Shown here one piece after another: positions 17,037 through 26,169 of a stretch of 64,000 nucleotides of DNA; within the stretch, counting starts at the first letter, position 1; the number at the start of each line of letters is the position of its first letter. A program made the position numbers and the translations under genes. The notes under the pieces were generated by a model that made no database searches, was not told the DNA's origin, and saw only the letters and a program-made list of their open reading frames with translations. Source of the stretch: CAZJHD01 sp964545855 (lineage in GTDB: Bacteria > Planctomycetota > UBA1135 > JACQFD01); the NCBI GenBank assembly GCA_964545855.1, contig CAZJHD010000015.1, positions 1 through 64,000 on the forward strand. Reading direction: 5' to 3'.

Positions 17037-18800
17037 ATGACCCCGCCGTCCGACGCACCCCCGGCCGGCTCGTCTCCGCGCCGACGCGCGCCGCTCTGGA
17101 AGAAGCTCGTCACGGCGATCGTCTCGCCGGTCCTCTTCATCGGGCTCGTGGAGCTGGCGCTCGCCGCGACCGGATTCGAACGGCCGCTCTACGCCGGCTT
17201 GCCGCCGGGCGTGACGACGTACTGGATCCCGTGGAGCGAGCCGGGTGCACCCGACGGCTTCACGCGCTCGTTCCCGCGCTCCTACAAGAACTTCCCGGAG
17301 GAGCAGCCGATCTTCGTCGCGGAGAAGCCGCCGAACGGCTACCGCGTCTTCGTCCTCGGCGAGTCGTCGGTGCAGGGGCTGCCCTTCGAGGTGGGCTCGT
17401 TCTGCGACTGGCTGCGAATTCGTCTGCGGGCGATGCTGCCGGAGCGATTCGTCGAGGTCGTGAACGCGGGGAACCCCGGATGGCATGCGAAGGAGATCCG
17501 CACGCTCGCCCGCGAGAGCGCACGCCACGCGCCCGACCTCATGATCTGGATGGTGGGGCACAACGAGATGGTGCCCCAGAACGTGCTCGCGCTCCGAGAG
17601 GAGCACGAGAGGCCGCTGTGGCACGCCGCGACGTCCCTGGTGAACGGGCTGCGCGTGCGGCACGCGCTCGCGCGCTTCGTTCCGAAGTTCTCCCTGAAGC
17701 GAGAGACCTTCCACGACCGCAAGCCCGACGACTTCCGTCCGTGCTACGACGCGGAGCTGCCCTTGCTGAAGCGGCGGTTCCGAGAGGCGACGGCCGGGGT
17801 CGTCGCCGATTGCCGCGCGGCGCGCATTCCCCTCGTTCTCTGCACCCTCACGCGCAATGTCCGCGAGAGCCCGCCCAGCGGCTCCTTCTTCTCCCCGGAG
17901 GTTCTCGCCGATCCCGCACGCCGGGAAGCGTGGGAGCGCATCTACGGGGAGGCGCTCGAGGCGATCGGCCGCAAGGATGCAACCTCCGCGCTCGCGGTCC
18001 TCGCGCGCGCCGAGGCGATCGACCCTTCGCCGGCGCGTCTGCACTTCGCGAGGGGCCAGGCCCTCGAGATGCTCGGCGAGACCGCCGAAGCGCGGGCGTC
18101 CTACTTCCGAGCGCTCGAGCTCGACTCCTGCCCCATGCGCGCCGCTCCTTGGGTCGAGACGGCGATCCGGGAGGTCGCCGCCGAGACCTCGACGCCCCTC
18201 GCCGACGTCGAGCGCATGCTGGACGCCGACTCTCCGTTGCAGATCGCCGGGTTCGATTGGGTGGTGGACAACGTCCACCCGAGCCTCGGCGGGCACGAGC
18301 GCATCGCGGAGCTGCTGCTGTCGGTGATGGAGCGAAAGCTCGGGCTCGCGCTCGACCACACCCTCGACCCGCCGCGAGAGGAGGCGCGCCGAGCGATCGG
18401 CGTCGATGTCTACGACACCTACTTCTCGTCGCGCGCGACCTGCCTCGCGAACCTCCAGCTCGTCGTCCAGTCGGGGCGCAAGGACGAACTCTGGACGAAG
18501 GCGATGGAGCTCTGCGACGAGGTCCTCCGCGTGGCGCCGAAGGATTGGGAGATCGTCGCCGCCCGCGGAGTCCTCGAGGCGATCGCGGGGAACGCCGACG
18601 AGGCCCGATCGATCCTGCGGCGAGCGATGACCGAGGACGACATGGTCCGCCTCGTCCACGTCTACTACTTCCACGCGGAGCCGCCGTTCCGGCGCGTGCT
18701 CGAGAGCACCGGCATCGATTGGGCCGCCGAGGAGTCGCGGCTCCACCCATCGGGCAAGACGATCCTCGACAACCGGCTGCGGCGCGCGCGCCTTCGCTGA
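17037..18800 (+). CDS. Membrane-anchored SGNH/GDSL-like hydrolase with TPR-like insert
   Basis: Predicted 587-residue protein. One N-terminal membrane anchor (about 22-45) is followed by an SGNH hydrolase fold. Block I Ser110 is in GESSVQG, block II Gly in GNPGW, block III Asn176 in GHNE, and block V Asp411/His414 in DNVHPS. Between blocks III and V lies an unusual TPR-like helical insert (about 300-365, for example ARGQALEMLGETAEARASYF), and about 150 further helical residues follow the active site. Such hydrolases deacylate sugars or lipids in the envelope; the substrate is unknown. The next gene begins directly at the stop with TTG. Confidence 0.75.
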   Translation: MTPPSDAPPAGSSPRRRAPLWKKLVTAIVSPVLFIGLVELALAATGFERPLYAGLPPGVTTYWIPWSEPGAPDGFTRSFPRSYKNFPEEQPIFVAEKPPNGYRVFVLGESSVQGLPFEVGSFCDWLRIRLRAMLPERFVEVVNAGNPGWHAKEIRTLARESARHAPDLMIWMVGHNEMVPQNVLALREEHERPLWHAATSLVNGLRVRHALARFVPKFSLKRETFHDRKPDDFRPCYDAELPLLKRRFREATAGVVADCRAARIPLVLCTLTRNVRESPPSGSFFSPEVLADPARREAWERIYGEALEAIGRKDATSALAVLARAEAIDPSPARLHFARGQALEMLGETAEARASYFRALELDSCPMRAAPWVETAIREVAAETSTPLADVERMLDADSPLQIAGFDWVVDNVHPSLGGHERIAELLLSVMERKLGLALDHTLDPPREEARRAIGVDVYDTYFSSRATCLANLQLVVQSGRKDELWTKAMELCDEVLRVAPKDWEIVAARGVLEAIAGNADEARSILRRAMTEDDMVRLVHVYYFHAEPPFRRVLESTGIDWAAEESRLHPSGKTILDNRLRRARLR

Positions 18801-20141
18801 TTGGAGCATCGGTTCGGCGAGCTCCGGAGGATCCTCGGCCCCGCGACGGGGATCGCGGTGTGCGTCGGGAGCGCCGTCGGCGCCGGGATCCTGCGGACTC
18901 CCGGCGAGATCGCCCAGGGGCTCCAGGCGGGCCACTGGATCCTCGCCGTCTGGGTCCTCGGCGCCGTCGTCGCGATCCTCGACGTGCTGATCCTGGCCGA
19001 GATGGCGGCGTCGGTGCCGCGGGTGGGAGGTCTCGTCGCCTACATCCACCTCTCCTACGGGCCGTCCGTCGCGTTCGTGGCGGGCTGGGTGATCCTGCTC
19101 GTCACCTGGCCCGGCTCGATCGCGTCCGTCGCCGTCGCCGCCGGCGAGATCCTGGCGGGCGGCGCCGAATCCCTCGCGACGGGTGCGGAGCCATCGGCGC
19201 TCGGACGCACGATCACCGTGGCGATCATCGTCGGGCTCGGCGGGCTGAACCTCCTCGGCCTCCGCTTCGGTGCGCGGCTGGAGGTGGCGCTCAACTTCGG
19301 CAAGGTGGCGCTCCTCGCGGGCGTGTTCCTCGCGGCCGCCGTGGCGGCACCGGCGGCGCCCGCGCCCACGGTCGCGCCGTCCGTGGGCATTCCCGTGGCC
19401 GGCGCCTTCGTCGGCGCCATGGTGGCCGTGCTCTTCTCCTACGACGGGTACGCCGACGCCATCTACATGGCCGGCGAGACGCGCGACCCGGGCCGCGCGC
19501 TGCCGCGCGCGATCCTGCTCTCGCTCGGGACGATCACCGCGCTCTACCTGCTCGCGAACGTGGTCTTCCTCCACGCGCTCGGCGCCGAGGGGATGTCGCG
19601 GTCGAAGTTCGTGGCCCTCGACCTCGTCGAGCGTGCCTTCGGGTCGCCGGGCGGCGTCGTGCTCACGGCCGTCGCCGCCTTCGGCATGATCGGCGCCATC
19701 AACTCGTACCTCCTGACGGGTCCGCGGATCGCGCGCCTCCTCGCCGAGGAGCGTCTCGCGCTGCCGATCTTCGGCCGCGTGAGCGCCGCCGGCTCGCCGG
19801 TCTTCGCGACCTGCTGGCTCGTCGCGGTCTCCGTGCCCCTCGCCCTCACGCAGACCTTCGGCGAGCTCCTGGAGCTGACGGTGCCCCTCATCTGGGCCAC
19901 GAACCTTTGCGTGGCGGCGGGCCTCTGGATCCAGCGCGTCCGCGCGCCGGAGCGCCCGCGGCCCTTCCGCGTCCGGTGGATGCCCTTCGTGGTGGGAGGA
20001 CAGCTCCTCTTGGGGGCGGCCTTCTTCGTGAGCGCCGCCTGGAGCAACCCCATGTCGCTGGCCGTCGACGCGGCCGTCGTCGCGGCGGGCTTCGCCCTCT
20101 TCGCGATCCTCCGGCGCGTGGGGAGCACCCGTGCGCGGTGA
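18801..20141 (+). CDS. APC-superfamily amino acid/polyamine transporter
   Basis: Predicted 446-residue permease. TTG at 18801 directly follows the SGNH stop. The N-terminal signature GSAVGAGILRTPGEIA contains the unwound TM1 motif of APC/LAT transporters, and about 12 hydrophobic segments follow. FSYDGYADAIYMAGE in TM6 is the conserved substrate-proximal region. Members are antiporters or cation symporters for amino acids; the specificity cannot be read. Its last 11 bases overlap the start of the cytochrome gene. Confidence 0.88.
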   Translation: MEHRFGELRRILGPATGIAVCVGSAVGAGILRTPGEIAQGLQAGHWILAVWVLGAVVAILDVLILAEMAASVPRVGGLVAYIHLSYGPSVAFVAGWVILLVTWPGSIASVAVAAGEILAGGAESLATGAEPSALGRTITVAIIVGLGGLNLLGLRFGARLEVALNFGKVALLAGVFLAAAVAAPAAPAPTVAPSVGIPVAGAFVGAMVAVLFSYDGYADAIYMAGETRDPGRALPRAILLSLGTITALYLLANVVFLHALGAEGMSRSKFVALDLVERAFGSPGGVVLTAVAAFGMIGAINSYLLTGPRIARLLAEERLALPIFGRVSAAGSPVFATCWLVAVSVPLALTQTFGELLELTVPLIWATNLCVAAGLWIQRVRAPERPRPFRVRWMPFVVGGQLLLGAAFFVSAAWSNPMSLAVDAAVVAAGFALFAILRRVGSTRAR

Positions 20142-21981
20142 GCCCCGGCGCCCGGCGGCGCTCGCCCTCGGCGCGGTCGCCGTCGCGATCGGGATCGCGT
20201 CGCTCGACGCCGCCTGCGCGAAGGGCGCCGGGCCGGCGCCCGCACCGGCATCGAAGTCCCGCGTCGGCCAGGAATGCGCCGAATGCCACTCGGGGTACGT
20301 CGACGGGTATCGCCGAACGGGGATGGCGCGCGCGCTCGGTCCCATCGAGCCGGGCGAATTCGACGGGCTCGGCGCCGTGAACGACGGCGACTCGGGATTC
20401 CGCTACCGGCTCGGGCAGGACGGCGGCGGGAGCTTCGTCGTCGAGAGCTTCCACGCCGCAGCGTCCTCCTGGGAGCGCCGCCTCCCGCTCGCCTTCGCCA
20501 TCGGCGCGGGCATCCTCGACCGGTCCTACGTGGCGCGCGACGGATCCCGGATCGCGTTCGCGCCCTTGGAGGTGCTCTCGGCGACGGAGACCGCTCCGCG
20601 CCACGCGGACCTCGCGCCGGGACACGCGATCCGGCCGGGGCTGCGCTTCGGAACGGGGATCACCGAGGAGTGCCTCGCGTGCCACACGGACTCCCTTCCG
20701 GAGCGCGGCTACCCGCTCGCGCTCGCCCCCGATCTCGCGGGATCCGCCGGCTTCGAGCCGCGAGGGATCTCCTGCGGCGCGTGCCACCCGTCGGCGACGG
20801 AGCACGCCGCGTGGCAGGAGCGCGCGGCGCGCGGCACGCGGCCGCAGGCGCCAGACCCGATCGCGAGCCCGCCACCGCGCGGATCGATCGAGCGTCTGTC
20901 GCTCTGCGCGCGCTGCCACCTCCAGGGCGACGCACGCATCCTGCTCGAGCCCGGCGCGCGCGGCGTGCCGGCGCCCGGGGGCGATCTCCTCGGTGCGATG
21001 GCGGTCTTCGTCGACGCGGAGCCGAGCGACGCGATCGCCTTCGTGAGCCACGTGGAGCGGATGGTGCTCTCGCCCTGCTTCGAGCGCGCGGCGGAGTCGG
21101 CGCTCCCGCGCATGGAATGCACGTCGTGCCACGATCCGCACGTCTCGGTGTTCGAGGCCGACGGGCGCCGCGAGGCGCGCGCGGGCTGCGTCCGCTGCCA
21201 TGCCGCTGGCGACGGCCCTTCGCCGGGTCGCGAGCGCCCCTGTGCGCTCCCGGGTCCGCGTCGTGGCGACGCCGCATGCTCCTCGTGCCACATGCGGCGG
21301 ACGGGCGTGTTCGACGTCGCCACGGTCGCGATCCACGACCACCGGATCGCGCGCGTTCCCCCGCCGCCCTCGCCCGCCACGGCGCTGCGGCTCAAGGGCT
21401 CCGAGGGCGGCCGCGTGCGTCCGTTCCGATGGCCCGGAGCACCGATGCCGTCGTGGGCGGACGACCCGGGCATCGAAATGATGGGGCGGCTCGCGGCGGG
21501 TCACGCTGGAGCGGCGGCGGCGCTCGTCGACGCGGCGCCGGGCGCCTTCGCTTCGCGGCTCGCGACGTACCAGCATCTCCGGGGAACGATCCTGGAGAGC
21601 GCCGGCCGGCGCGAGGACGCCGAGCGCGCCTACCGATCCGCCCTCGCGCTCGATCCCGCCGCCGCGGAGTCCGCCGTGAACCTGGGCCCGCTGCTCGGGA
21701 ATCTCGGCCGCGCCTCGGAGGGAGTGGGTGTCCTCGACCGCGTGGTCGAGGCCCATCCCCTGGCGGACGGAGCGTTGCGCAACCGCGCGCTCCTGAAGCT
21801 GCAGATGGGCGACGAGGCGGGCTTCGTCGCCGACCTGGAGGCCGCGTTCCGCATCCAGCCGAACGCGCCCTCGGCGCGCGCGCTCGCGCAGATCCACGGG
21901 CAGCGCGGCGATTCCGCGCGCGCGCGGCTCTGGACGGCCGAGGCGGCGCGTCTCGATCCGCCGGCCCGGCCACACCGGTAG
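20131..21981 (+). CDS. Seven-haem c-type cytochrome with C-terminal TPRs
   Basis: Predicted 616-residue exported protein starting at GTG 20131, inside the end of the APC gene. The signal segment ends near SLDAACAKG, which may be a lipobox. Seven CxxCH haem sites are present: CAECH, CLACH, CGACH, CARCH, CTSCH, CVRCH and CSSCH. The first is followed by a TGMARALG segment typical of cytochrome c554-like multihaem proteins. The C-terminal 150 residues form TPR repeats (RREDAERAYRSALALDP). It should carry electrons in the periplasm or on a membrane, but the redox partner is not encoded nearby. Extra His residues between the haems could supply distal ligands. Confidence 0.85.
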   Translation: MRGEPRRPAALALGAVAVAIGIASLDAACAKGAGPAPAPASKSRVGQECAECHSGYVDGYRRTGMARALGPIEPGEFDGLGAVNDGDSGFRYRLGQDGGGSFVVESFHAAASSWERRLPLAFAIGAGILDRSYVARDGSRIAFAPLEVLSATETAPRHADLAPGHAIRPGLRFGTGITEECLACHTDSLPERGYPLALAPDLAGSAGFEPRGISCGACHPSATEHAAWQERAARGTRPQAPDPIASPPPRGSIERLSLCARCHLQGDARILLEPGARGVPAPGGDLLGAMAVFVDAEPSDAIAFVSHVERMVLSPCFERAAESALPRMECTSCHDPHVSVFEADGRREARAGCVRCHAAGDGPSPGRERPCALPGPRRGDAACSSCHMRRTGVFDVATVAIHDHRIARVPPPPSPATALRLKGSEGGRVRPFRWPGAPMPSWADDPGIEMMGRLAAGHAGAAAALVDAAPGAFASRLATYQHLRGTILESAGRREDAERAYRSALALDPAAAESAVNLGPLLGNLGRASEGVGVLDRVVEAHPLADGALRNRALLKLQMGDEAGFVADLEAAFRIQPNAPSARALAQIHGQRGDSARARLWTAEAARLDPPARPHR

Positions 21982-22007
21982 CCTTCTCGACGGAGGTCTC
22001 GCCCCCG

Positions 22008-23630
22008 ATGTTCACGTTGCACCCGCTCGCGTCGCTCCTGCTGTCCGCCGCCGCCCACTCCGATGCCCCGGCTCCCGCGCCGGCACGCGCCCCGGGCCTT
22101 CGCTTCGAGGTGTCCTTCTCGGAGGCGGCGCATGCCGGGCCGCTCACCGGCCGCGCCTACGTCGCCATCAGCCGCGACGGCGCGCGGCCGCCGATCCGCC
22201 AGGCGGGGCCGACGGGCGCACCGCTCTTCGCGAAGGACGTCGTCGCGCTCGCACCGGGCGCACCGGTCCTGTTCGACGCGTCGGTCTTCGGGCATCCCGT
22301 CGAGAGCCTCGCCGGGATTCCCGCCGGCGAGTACTTCGTGCAGCCCTTCTTCAACGTCTACACGGAGTGCAAGCGCGCCGATGGCCACACGGTGTGGGTG
22401 CACCTCGACCGCTGGGAGGGGCAGGACTGGCGCCGGTCTCCCGGCAACCTCTTCGGCGAGCCCGTGCGCATGAGTCTCGACCCGTCCTCCGACGAGCCGG
22501 TGCGGCTCCTGTGCGACCGCGCGATCCCGCCGATCGAACCCCCCGCCGATACGGCGCAGGTGAAGCGCTTCCGCATGCGCAGCGAGATGCTGAGCCGCTG
22601 GTGGGGCGTTCCGATCGATCTCGGCGCCACGGTGCTGCTCCCCAAGGGCTACGACGAGCATCCGGACGCGCGGTATCCGGTGATCTACCAGCAGGGCCAC
22701 TTCTCGACGCGGGCGCCCTACGGCTTCGGGAGCGGCGGCGACTTCGACCGCCTGTGGCTCGCCGAGTCGACGCCGCGGTTCCTCCTCGTCACGTTCCAGC
22801 ACCCGACGCCCTACTACGACGACTCCTACGCGGTGAATTCCGAGAACAACGGACCCTACGGGGACGCGCTGCTGCAGGAGCTGCTGCCGGAGGTGGAGCG
22901 GCGCTTCCGCGCCATCGGCGCGCCGTGGGCGCGGCTCCTGACGGGCGGCTCGACGGGTGGCTGGGAGGCGCTCGCGCTGCAGATCTTCCACCCCGACGCC
23001 TTCGGCGGCTGCTGGGCGAGCTGTCCCGATCCGGTCGACTTCCGCGCGCACCAGATCGTGAACATCTACGAGGACGCGAACGCCTATTGGATCGACGCCG
23101 GGTGGACGCGCGTCGAGCGGCCGAACCTGCGGCGCGTCGACGGCAACATCGTCTCGATGATGAAGGACGAGAATCTCTACGAGCTCGTCGTGGGCGAACG
23201 CTCGCGCTCGGGAGGGCAGTGGGACATCTGGGAGGCGACCTTCAGCCCCGTCGGCCCGGACGGCTACCCGCTCCGCCTCTGGGACAAGCGGACGGGCGTG
23301 ATCGACCGGGCCGTGGCCGAAGCGTGGAAGGAGCGCTTCGACCTGCGCCACGTCCTGGAGACCAAATGGTCGACGCTCGGGCCGGCGCTCGCCGAGAAGC
23401 TCCACGTCTACGTCGGCGACGACGACTCCTACTACCTCGAGAACGCCGTGCTCCTGCTGGAGGAGTTCCTGCGCTCGGCGAAGGAGCCGGAGTTCCGCGG
23501 CACGATCGAGTACTGCCGCGCGAAGGGGCATTGCTGGGGGCCGACCGCCGAGCAGCTCCTGCCGCTCCTCCTCGATCACCTCGAGCGGACGATGCCCGAG
23601 GGCGCGGACGGGAAGTCGTGGCGGTACTGA
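22008..23630 (+). CDS. Exported alpha/beta-hydrolase, esterase-D/enterochelin-esterase-like
   Basis: Predicted 540-residue protein. A GGAGG site 11 bases upstream supports the ATG at 22008, and a short hydrophobic start (LHPLASLLLSAAAHS) suggests export. An N-terminal beta-rich domain (about 30-165) precedes the putative-esterase domain. The nucleophile is Ser315 in GGSTGGWE. An Asp in YVGDDDSYY and a His in AKGHCWG are the likely triad partners. Related enzymes cleave esters of siderophores, feruloyl sugars or other acyl groups. The substrate here is unknown. Confidence 0.8.
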   Translation: MFTLHPLASLLLSAAAHSDAPAPAPARAPGLRFEVSFSEAAHAGPLTGRAYVAISRDGARPPIRQAGPTGAPLFAKDVVALAPGAPVLFDASVFGHPVESLAGIPAGEYFVQPFFNVYTECKRADGHTVWVHLDRWEGQDWRRSPGNLFGEPVRMSLDPSSDEPVRLLCDRAIPPIEPPADTAQVKRFRMRSEMLSRWWGVPIDLGATVLLPKGYDEHPDARYPVIYQQGHFSTRAPYGFGSGGDFDRLWLAESTPRFLLVTFQHPTPYYDDSYAVNSENNGPYGDALLQELLPEVERRFRAIGAPWARLLTGGSTGGWEALALQIFHPDAFGGCWASCPDPVDFRAHQIVNIYEDANAYWIDAGWTRVERPNLRRVDGNIVSMMKDENLYELVVGERSRSGGQWDIWEATFSPVGPDGYPLRLWDKRTGVIDRAVAEAWKERFDLRHVLETKWSTLGPALAEKLHVYVGDDDSYYLENAVLLLEEFLRSAKEPEFRGTIEYCRAKGHCWGPTAEQLLPLLLDHLERTMPEGADGKSWRY

Positions 23631-23644
23631 ACGCGCCGTGCGCC

Positions 23645-23650
23645 TATCCT
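23645..23650 (+). promoter_or_regulatory. Candidate -10 box for the small TPR gene
   Basis: TATCCT ends nine bases before the ATG at 23660, with no Shine-Dalgarno sequence between them. Confidence 0.4.
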
Positions 23651-23659
23651 GGCCCGCCC

Positions 23660-24034
23660 ATGGCATCCCTCTCCGAGCACATCACGAAGGCGATGAAGTT
23701 CTTCGCCTCCAAGAAATTCGAGGAGGCGAAGCGCGAGTACGAGTCGGCGCTCGCCGTCGATCCCTCCTTCACGACGGCGATGCACGGCATCGCGGCGTGC
23801 CTCTTCCAGCAGGAGCGGTGGGACGAGTCGATCGCCGTCGGCGAGAAGATCCTCGCGATCGACGCGAACGACGCCGACGCCCAGGGCCACGTCTCGCGCT
23901 GCTGGATGCGCAAGGGTGACGTGCCGCGCGCGGAAGCCGAGGCGGCGAAGGAGAAGGCGATCCGCTGGCGGCTGCAGCTGAAGGAGCAGAAGCAGAGCGG
24001 CGGCGGGAGCACCGCCCCGCCCGCGTCTTCCTAG
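23660..24034 (+). CDS. Small cytoplasmic TPR protein
   Basis: Predicted 124-residue soluble protein without a signal peptide. It holds about two and a half tetratricopeptide units (KKFEEAKREYESALAVDPSF, ERWDESIAVGEKILAIDAND) and a basic, then Gly/Ser-rich tail. TPRs bind other proteins. It is a single gene with its own -10-like box, convergent with the epimerase gene 21 bases away. No specific function can be assigned. Confidence 0.78.
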   Translation: MASLSEHITKAMKFFASKKFEEAKREYESALAVDPSFTTAMHGIAACLFQQERWDESIAVGEKILAIDANDADAQGHVSRCWMRKGDVPRAEAEAAKEKAIRWRLQLKEQKQSGGGSTAPPASS

Positions 24035-24055
24035 CCAAGCTGTTCGATCCGGCGG

Positions 24056-25048
24056 TCATCCCGGGACGCGGACCAATCCGCGCGCGCGGAGACCGTCGAC
24101 GGTCTCGCGGAGCACACGGCGCATCGGCGCCGGGGAGAATCCGAGGTCGCGCGAAGCCTTCGCGCCGTCGAAGAAGAGGAAGACGGAGAGCGCCCGCAGG
24201 CCTGGCCCGGAGACTCCACCCGTCGAGATGCCGAGGGCCGAGACGCCATCGAGGAGCACGGCGAGCGTGCTCATGATCGCGCGCCCCGCCTCGTGACGCG
24301 GAGGCGGCACGGTCATCTCCGCAGCCGCGATCCCGAGCACCTGCGCCCACGTGAGGTTCTCGCTGCCGAGCACGTAGCGCTCGCCACGGCGGCCGCGGGT
24401 CCAGGCGGCGAGGTGCCCCTCCACCGCGTCGCGCACGCCGATACAGGTGGTTCCCCCGCGAGGCACGAAGGGGATGCGGCCGTCGCGGAGCCGGAGGAGG
24501 AACCTCTCCGTATTGCCGCGGCTCTCGGCGCCGAAGATCGAGCCTGGATTCACGATCACGGCGTCGAGACCCGACGCGCACGCTTGGAGGACCTCCACCT
24601 CGGCCAGGTGCTTCGTCGTGAAGTAGTCGATGCGCAGCTCGGCGGAGTTCCACGGCGCCGACTCGTCCTGGGGAGTTCCGTCGAGGGTGTGCGCGCAGGC
24701 CGAGATCGACGATGTGTGGACGAGACGAGGCACCCGCGCGCGGCGGCACGCCTCGGCGACGGCACGGGTGCCGAGAACGTTGGTGCGGACCAGCTCGTCG
24801 CGGTCCTCCGGGCGATAGGAGATCGCGCCGGCGACGTGGAACACGACGTCGCAGCCGTCGAAGGCCCGGGCGAGCGCGGCCGCGTCGGTGAGATCGGCCT
24901 CGGCCCAGTTCACGGGCAGGCGAGCGAGGCGGTCGGTGACGCTCGTGCTCCGGCGCAGGGCGACGACCTCGTGTCCTCGGTCGAGGAGCGCCGACGCGAG
25001 CGCGGATCCGACGAAGCCCGTCGCGCCGGTGACGAAGGCGCGGGCCAC
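24056..25048 (-). CDS. NAD-dependent epimerase/dehydratase (extended SDR)
   Basis: Predicted 330-residue enzyme, starting at GTG 25048. The NAD site GATGFVGSAL lies at the N-terminus, with Asp in ADLTD, the Ser region HTSSISA and the catalytic YFTTK (YxxxK). It resembles dihydroflavonol-reductase-like and hopanoid-associated (HpnA-like) epimerases. It lies 7 bases downstream of the LpxL-type acyltransferase, so a role in lipid or surface glycolipid synthesis is plausible, but this is an inference. Confidence 0.85.
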   Translation of the reverse strand: MARAFVTGATGFVGSALASALLDRGHEVVALRRSTSVTDRLARLPVNWAEADLTDAAALARAFDGCDVVFHVAGAISYRPEDRDELVRTNVLGTRAVAEACRRARVPRLVHTSSISACAHTLDGTPQDESAPWNSAELRIDYFTTKHLAEVEVLQACASGLDAVIVNPGSIFGAESRGNTERFLLRLRDGRIPFVPRGGTTCIGVRDAVEGHLAAWTRGRRGERYVLGSENLTWAQVLGIAAAEMTVPPPRHEAGRAIMSTLAVLLDGVSALGISTGGVSGPGLRALSVFLFFDGAKASRDLGFSPAPMRRVLRETVDGLRARGLVRVPG

Positions 25049-25055
25049 GGGCCGA

Positions 25056-26078
25056 TCAGAGCTGGCGCGCCGCCGCGCGGTAGACGTCGTCGGGAGGCGC
25101 GTCCGGTAGGTAGGGCGACACGAGCCCTTCGGGCTGCTGCTTCCAGCGCCGGTACATCCAGATCCATTGCTCCGGATGCGCGCGGATCAGGTCCTCGAGG
25201 GCGGCGTTGAAGCGTCGGCTGTTCTCCATCGTGTCGGCGTCGCGGTCGTCCGTGCGCACGACCTCGATCTCGGGCCCGACGAGGACGCGGTGACGGGTGG
25301 AGGAGCCTTCGCGCACGATGACGGCGGCGTAGACCGGCGCGCGGGCGCTCGCGACGAGGCGGGCCAGGCCCGAATTGGTCGACGCCGGAATCCCGAAGAA
25401 CGGCGCGAAGATCCGCGTCTCCTTGCGCGCTGCCTGGTCGAAGGGGATCGCCACCATCCGGCCCTCCGAGAGGTCCCGGAGAATCGCGCGGGCGGCTTTC
25501 CCGCGCTCGATCTGGTGCGTGCCGAACCGGGTCCGGAGCTGGAGCAGCCAAGCGTCGAACAGCGGATTCGCCATCGGCCGGTTCACGAGCGACGCCGGAT
25601 GGCCATGGGAACTGACGGCGGCATGGAGGAACTCGAAGGACCCGAAGTGGCCCGTGAGGACGAGAACGCCGCGCTCTCGGCGCCGCGTGGAGAGCTCCAC
25701 GATGCGCTCCGTCTCGCCCAGGAAGACGAGGTCGCGAACTTGCGCCGGAGACATGCGCCGGAGATGCACTGCGTCGGCCGCATACCGTCCCCAGTTCCGC
25801 CACATCTCCCGGCGGATGCGGTCGCGCTCGGCGGCGGACTTCTCCGGGAACGCGAGCCGGAGATTCGTCGTGGCGACCCGGTGGTCGCGCATTCGCAGAA
25901 CGCGCGTCAGGGCGCCGTAGAACGAGCCGCCGGCGGCGCCGAGCGCGAGCGAGGAGCGAAGCGGCAGAGCGCCGAGCACACCCTCGATCACACGGAAACA
26001 GACGTACTCCGCGACGTTCCAGAGACGGCCACGTCTCTTGCGGCGGCGCTTCGGACGTGGTCGGTCGAGATCAGCCAT
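25056..26078 (-). CDS. LpxL/HtrB-family lipid A acyltransferase-like protein
   Basis: Predicted 340-residue membrane-associated enzyme. The ATG at 26078 (MADLDRPRPKRRRKRR) is preferred over a longer frame from 26183. The catalytic HxxxxE is in TGHFGSFE, followed by VNRPMANP and the substrate-region AIPFDQAARKE. A C-terminal MYRRWKQQPEG motif is typical of the family. These enzymes add secondary acyl chains to lipid A. Its presence supports an outer membrane with lipid A-like molecules. It lies in a leftward run with the upstream ferritin-like gene and the downstream epimerase. Confidence 0.87.
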   Translation of the reverse strand: MADLDRPRPKRRRKRRGRLWNVAEYVCFRVIEGVLGALPLRSSLALGAAGGSFYGALTRVLRMRDHRVATTNLRLAFPEKSAAERDRIRREMWRNWGRYAADAVHLRRMSPAQVRDLVFLGETERIVELSTRRRERGVLVLTGHFGSFEFLHAAVSSHGHPASLVNRPMANPLFDAWLLQLRTRFGTHQIERGKAARAILRDLSEGRMVAIPFDQAARKETRIFAPFFGIPASTNSGLARLVASARAPVYAAVIVREGSSTRHRVLVGPEIEVVRTDDRDADTMENSRRFNAALEDLIRAHPEQWIWMYRRWKQQPEGLVSPYLPDAPPDDVYRAAARQL

Positions 26079-26169
26079 CGCCGCGCTCCAGGATGGCCCT
26101 CGAGGCCGAAGCGAACGTCCGTGCCCGGGCACGTGGGTCGCGCCCGGGAGCGGATCGGCGGCCGCGGAC

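Noticed and set aside
14403..20345. A 1980-codon open frame on the minus strand across the subtilase, SGNH and APC genes.
   Set aside because: The translation is Arg/Glu/His-rich with no domains, and it is antisense to genes with clear motifs. Long antisense frames are expected at about 70% GC.
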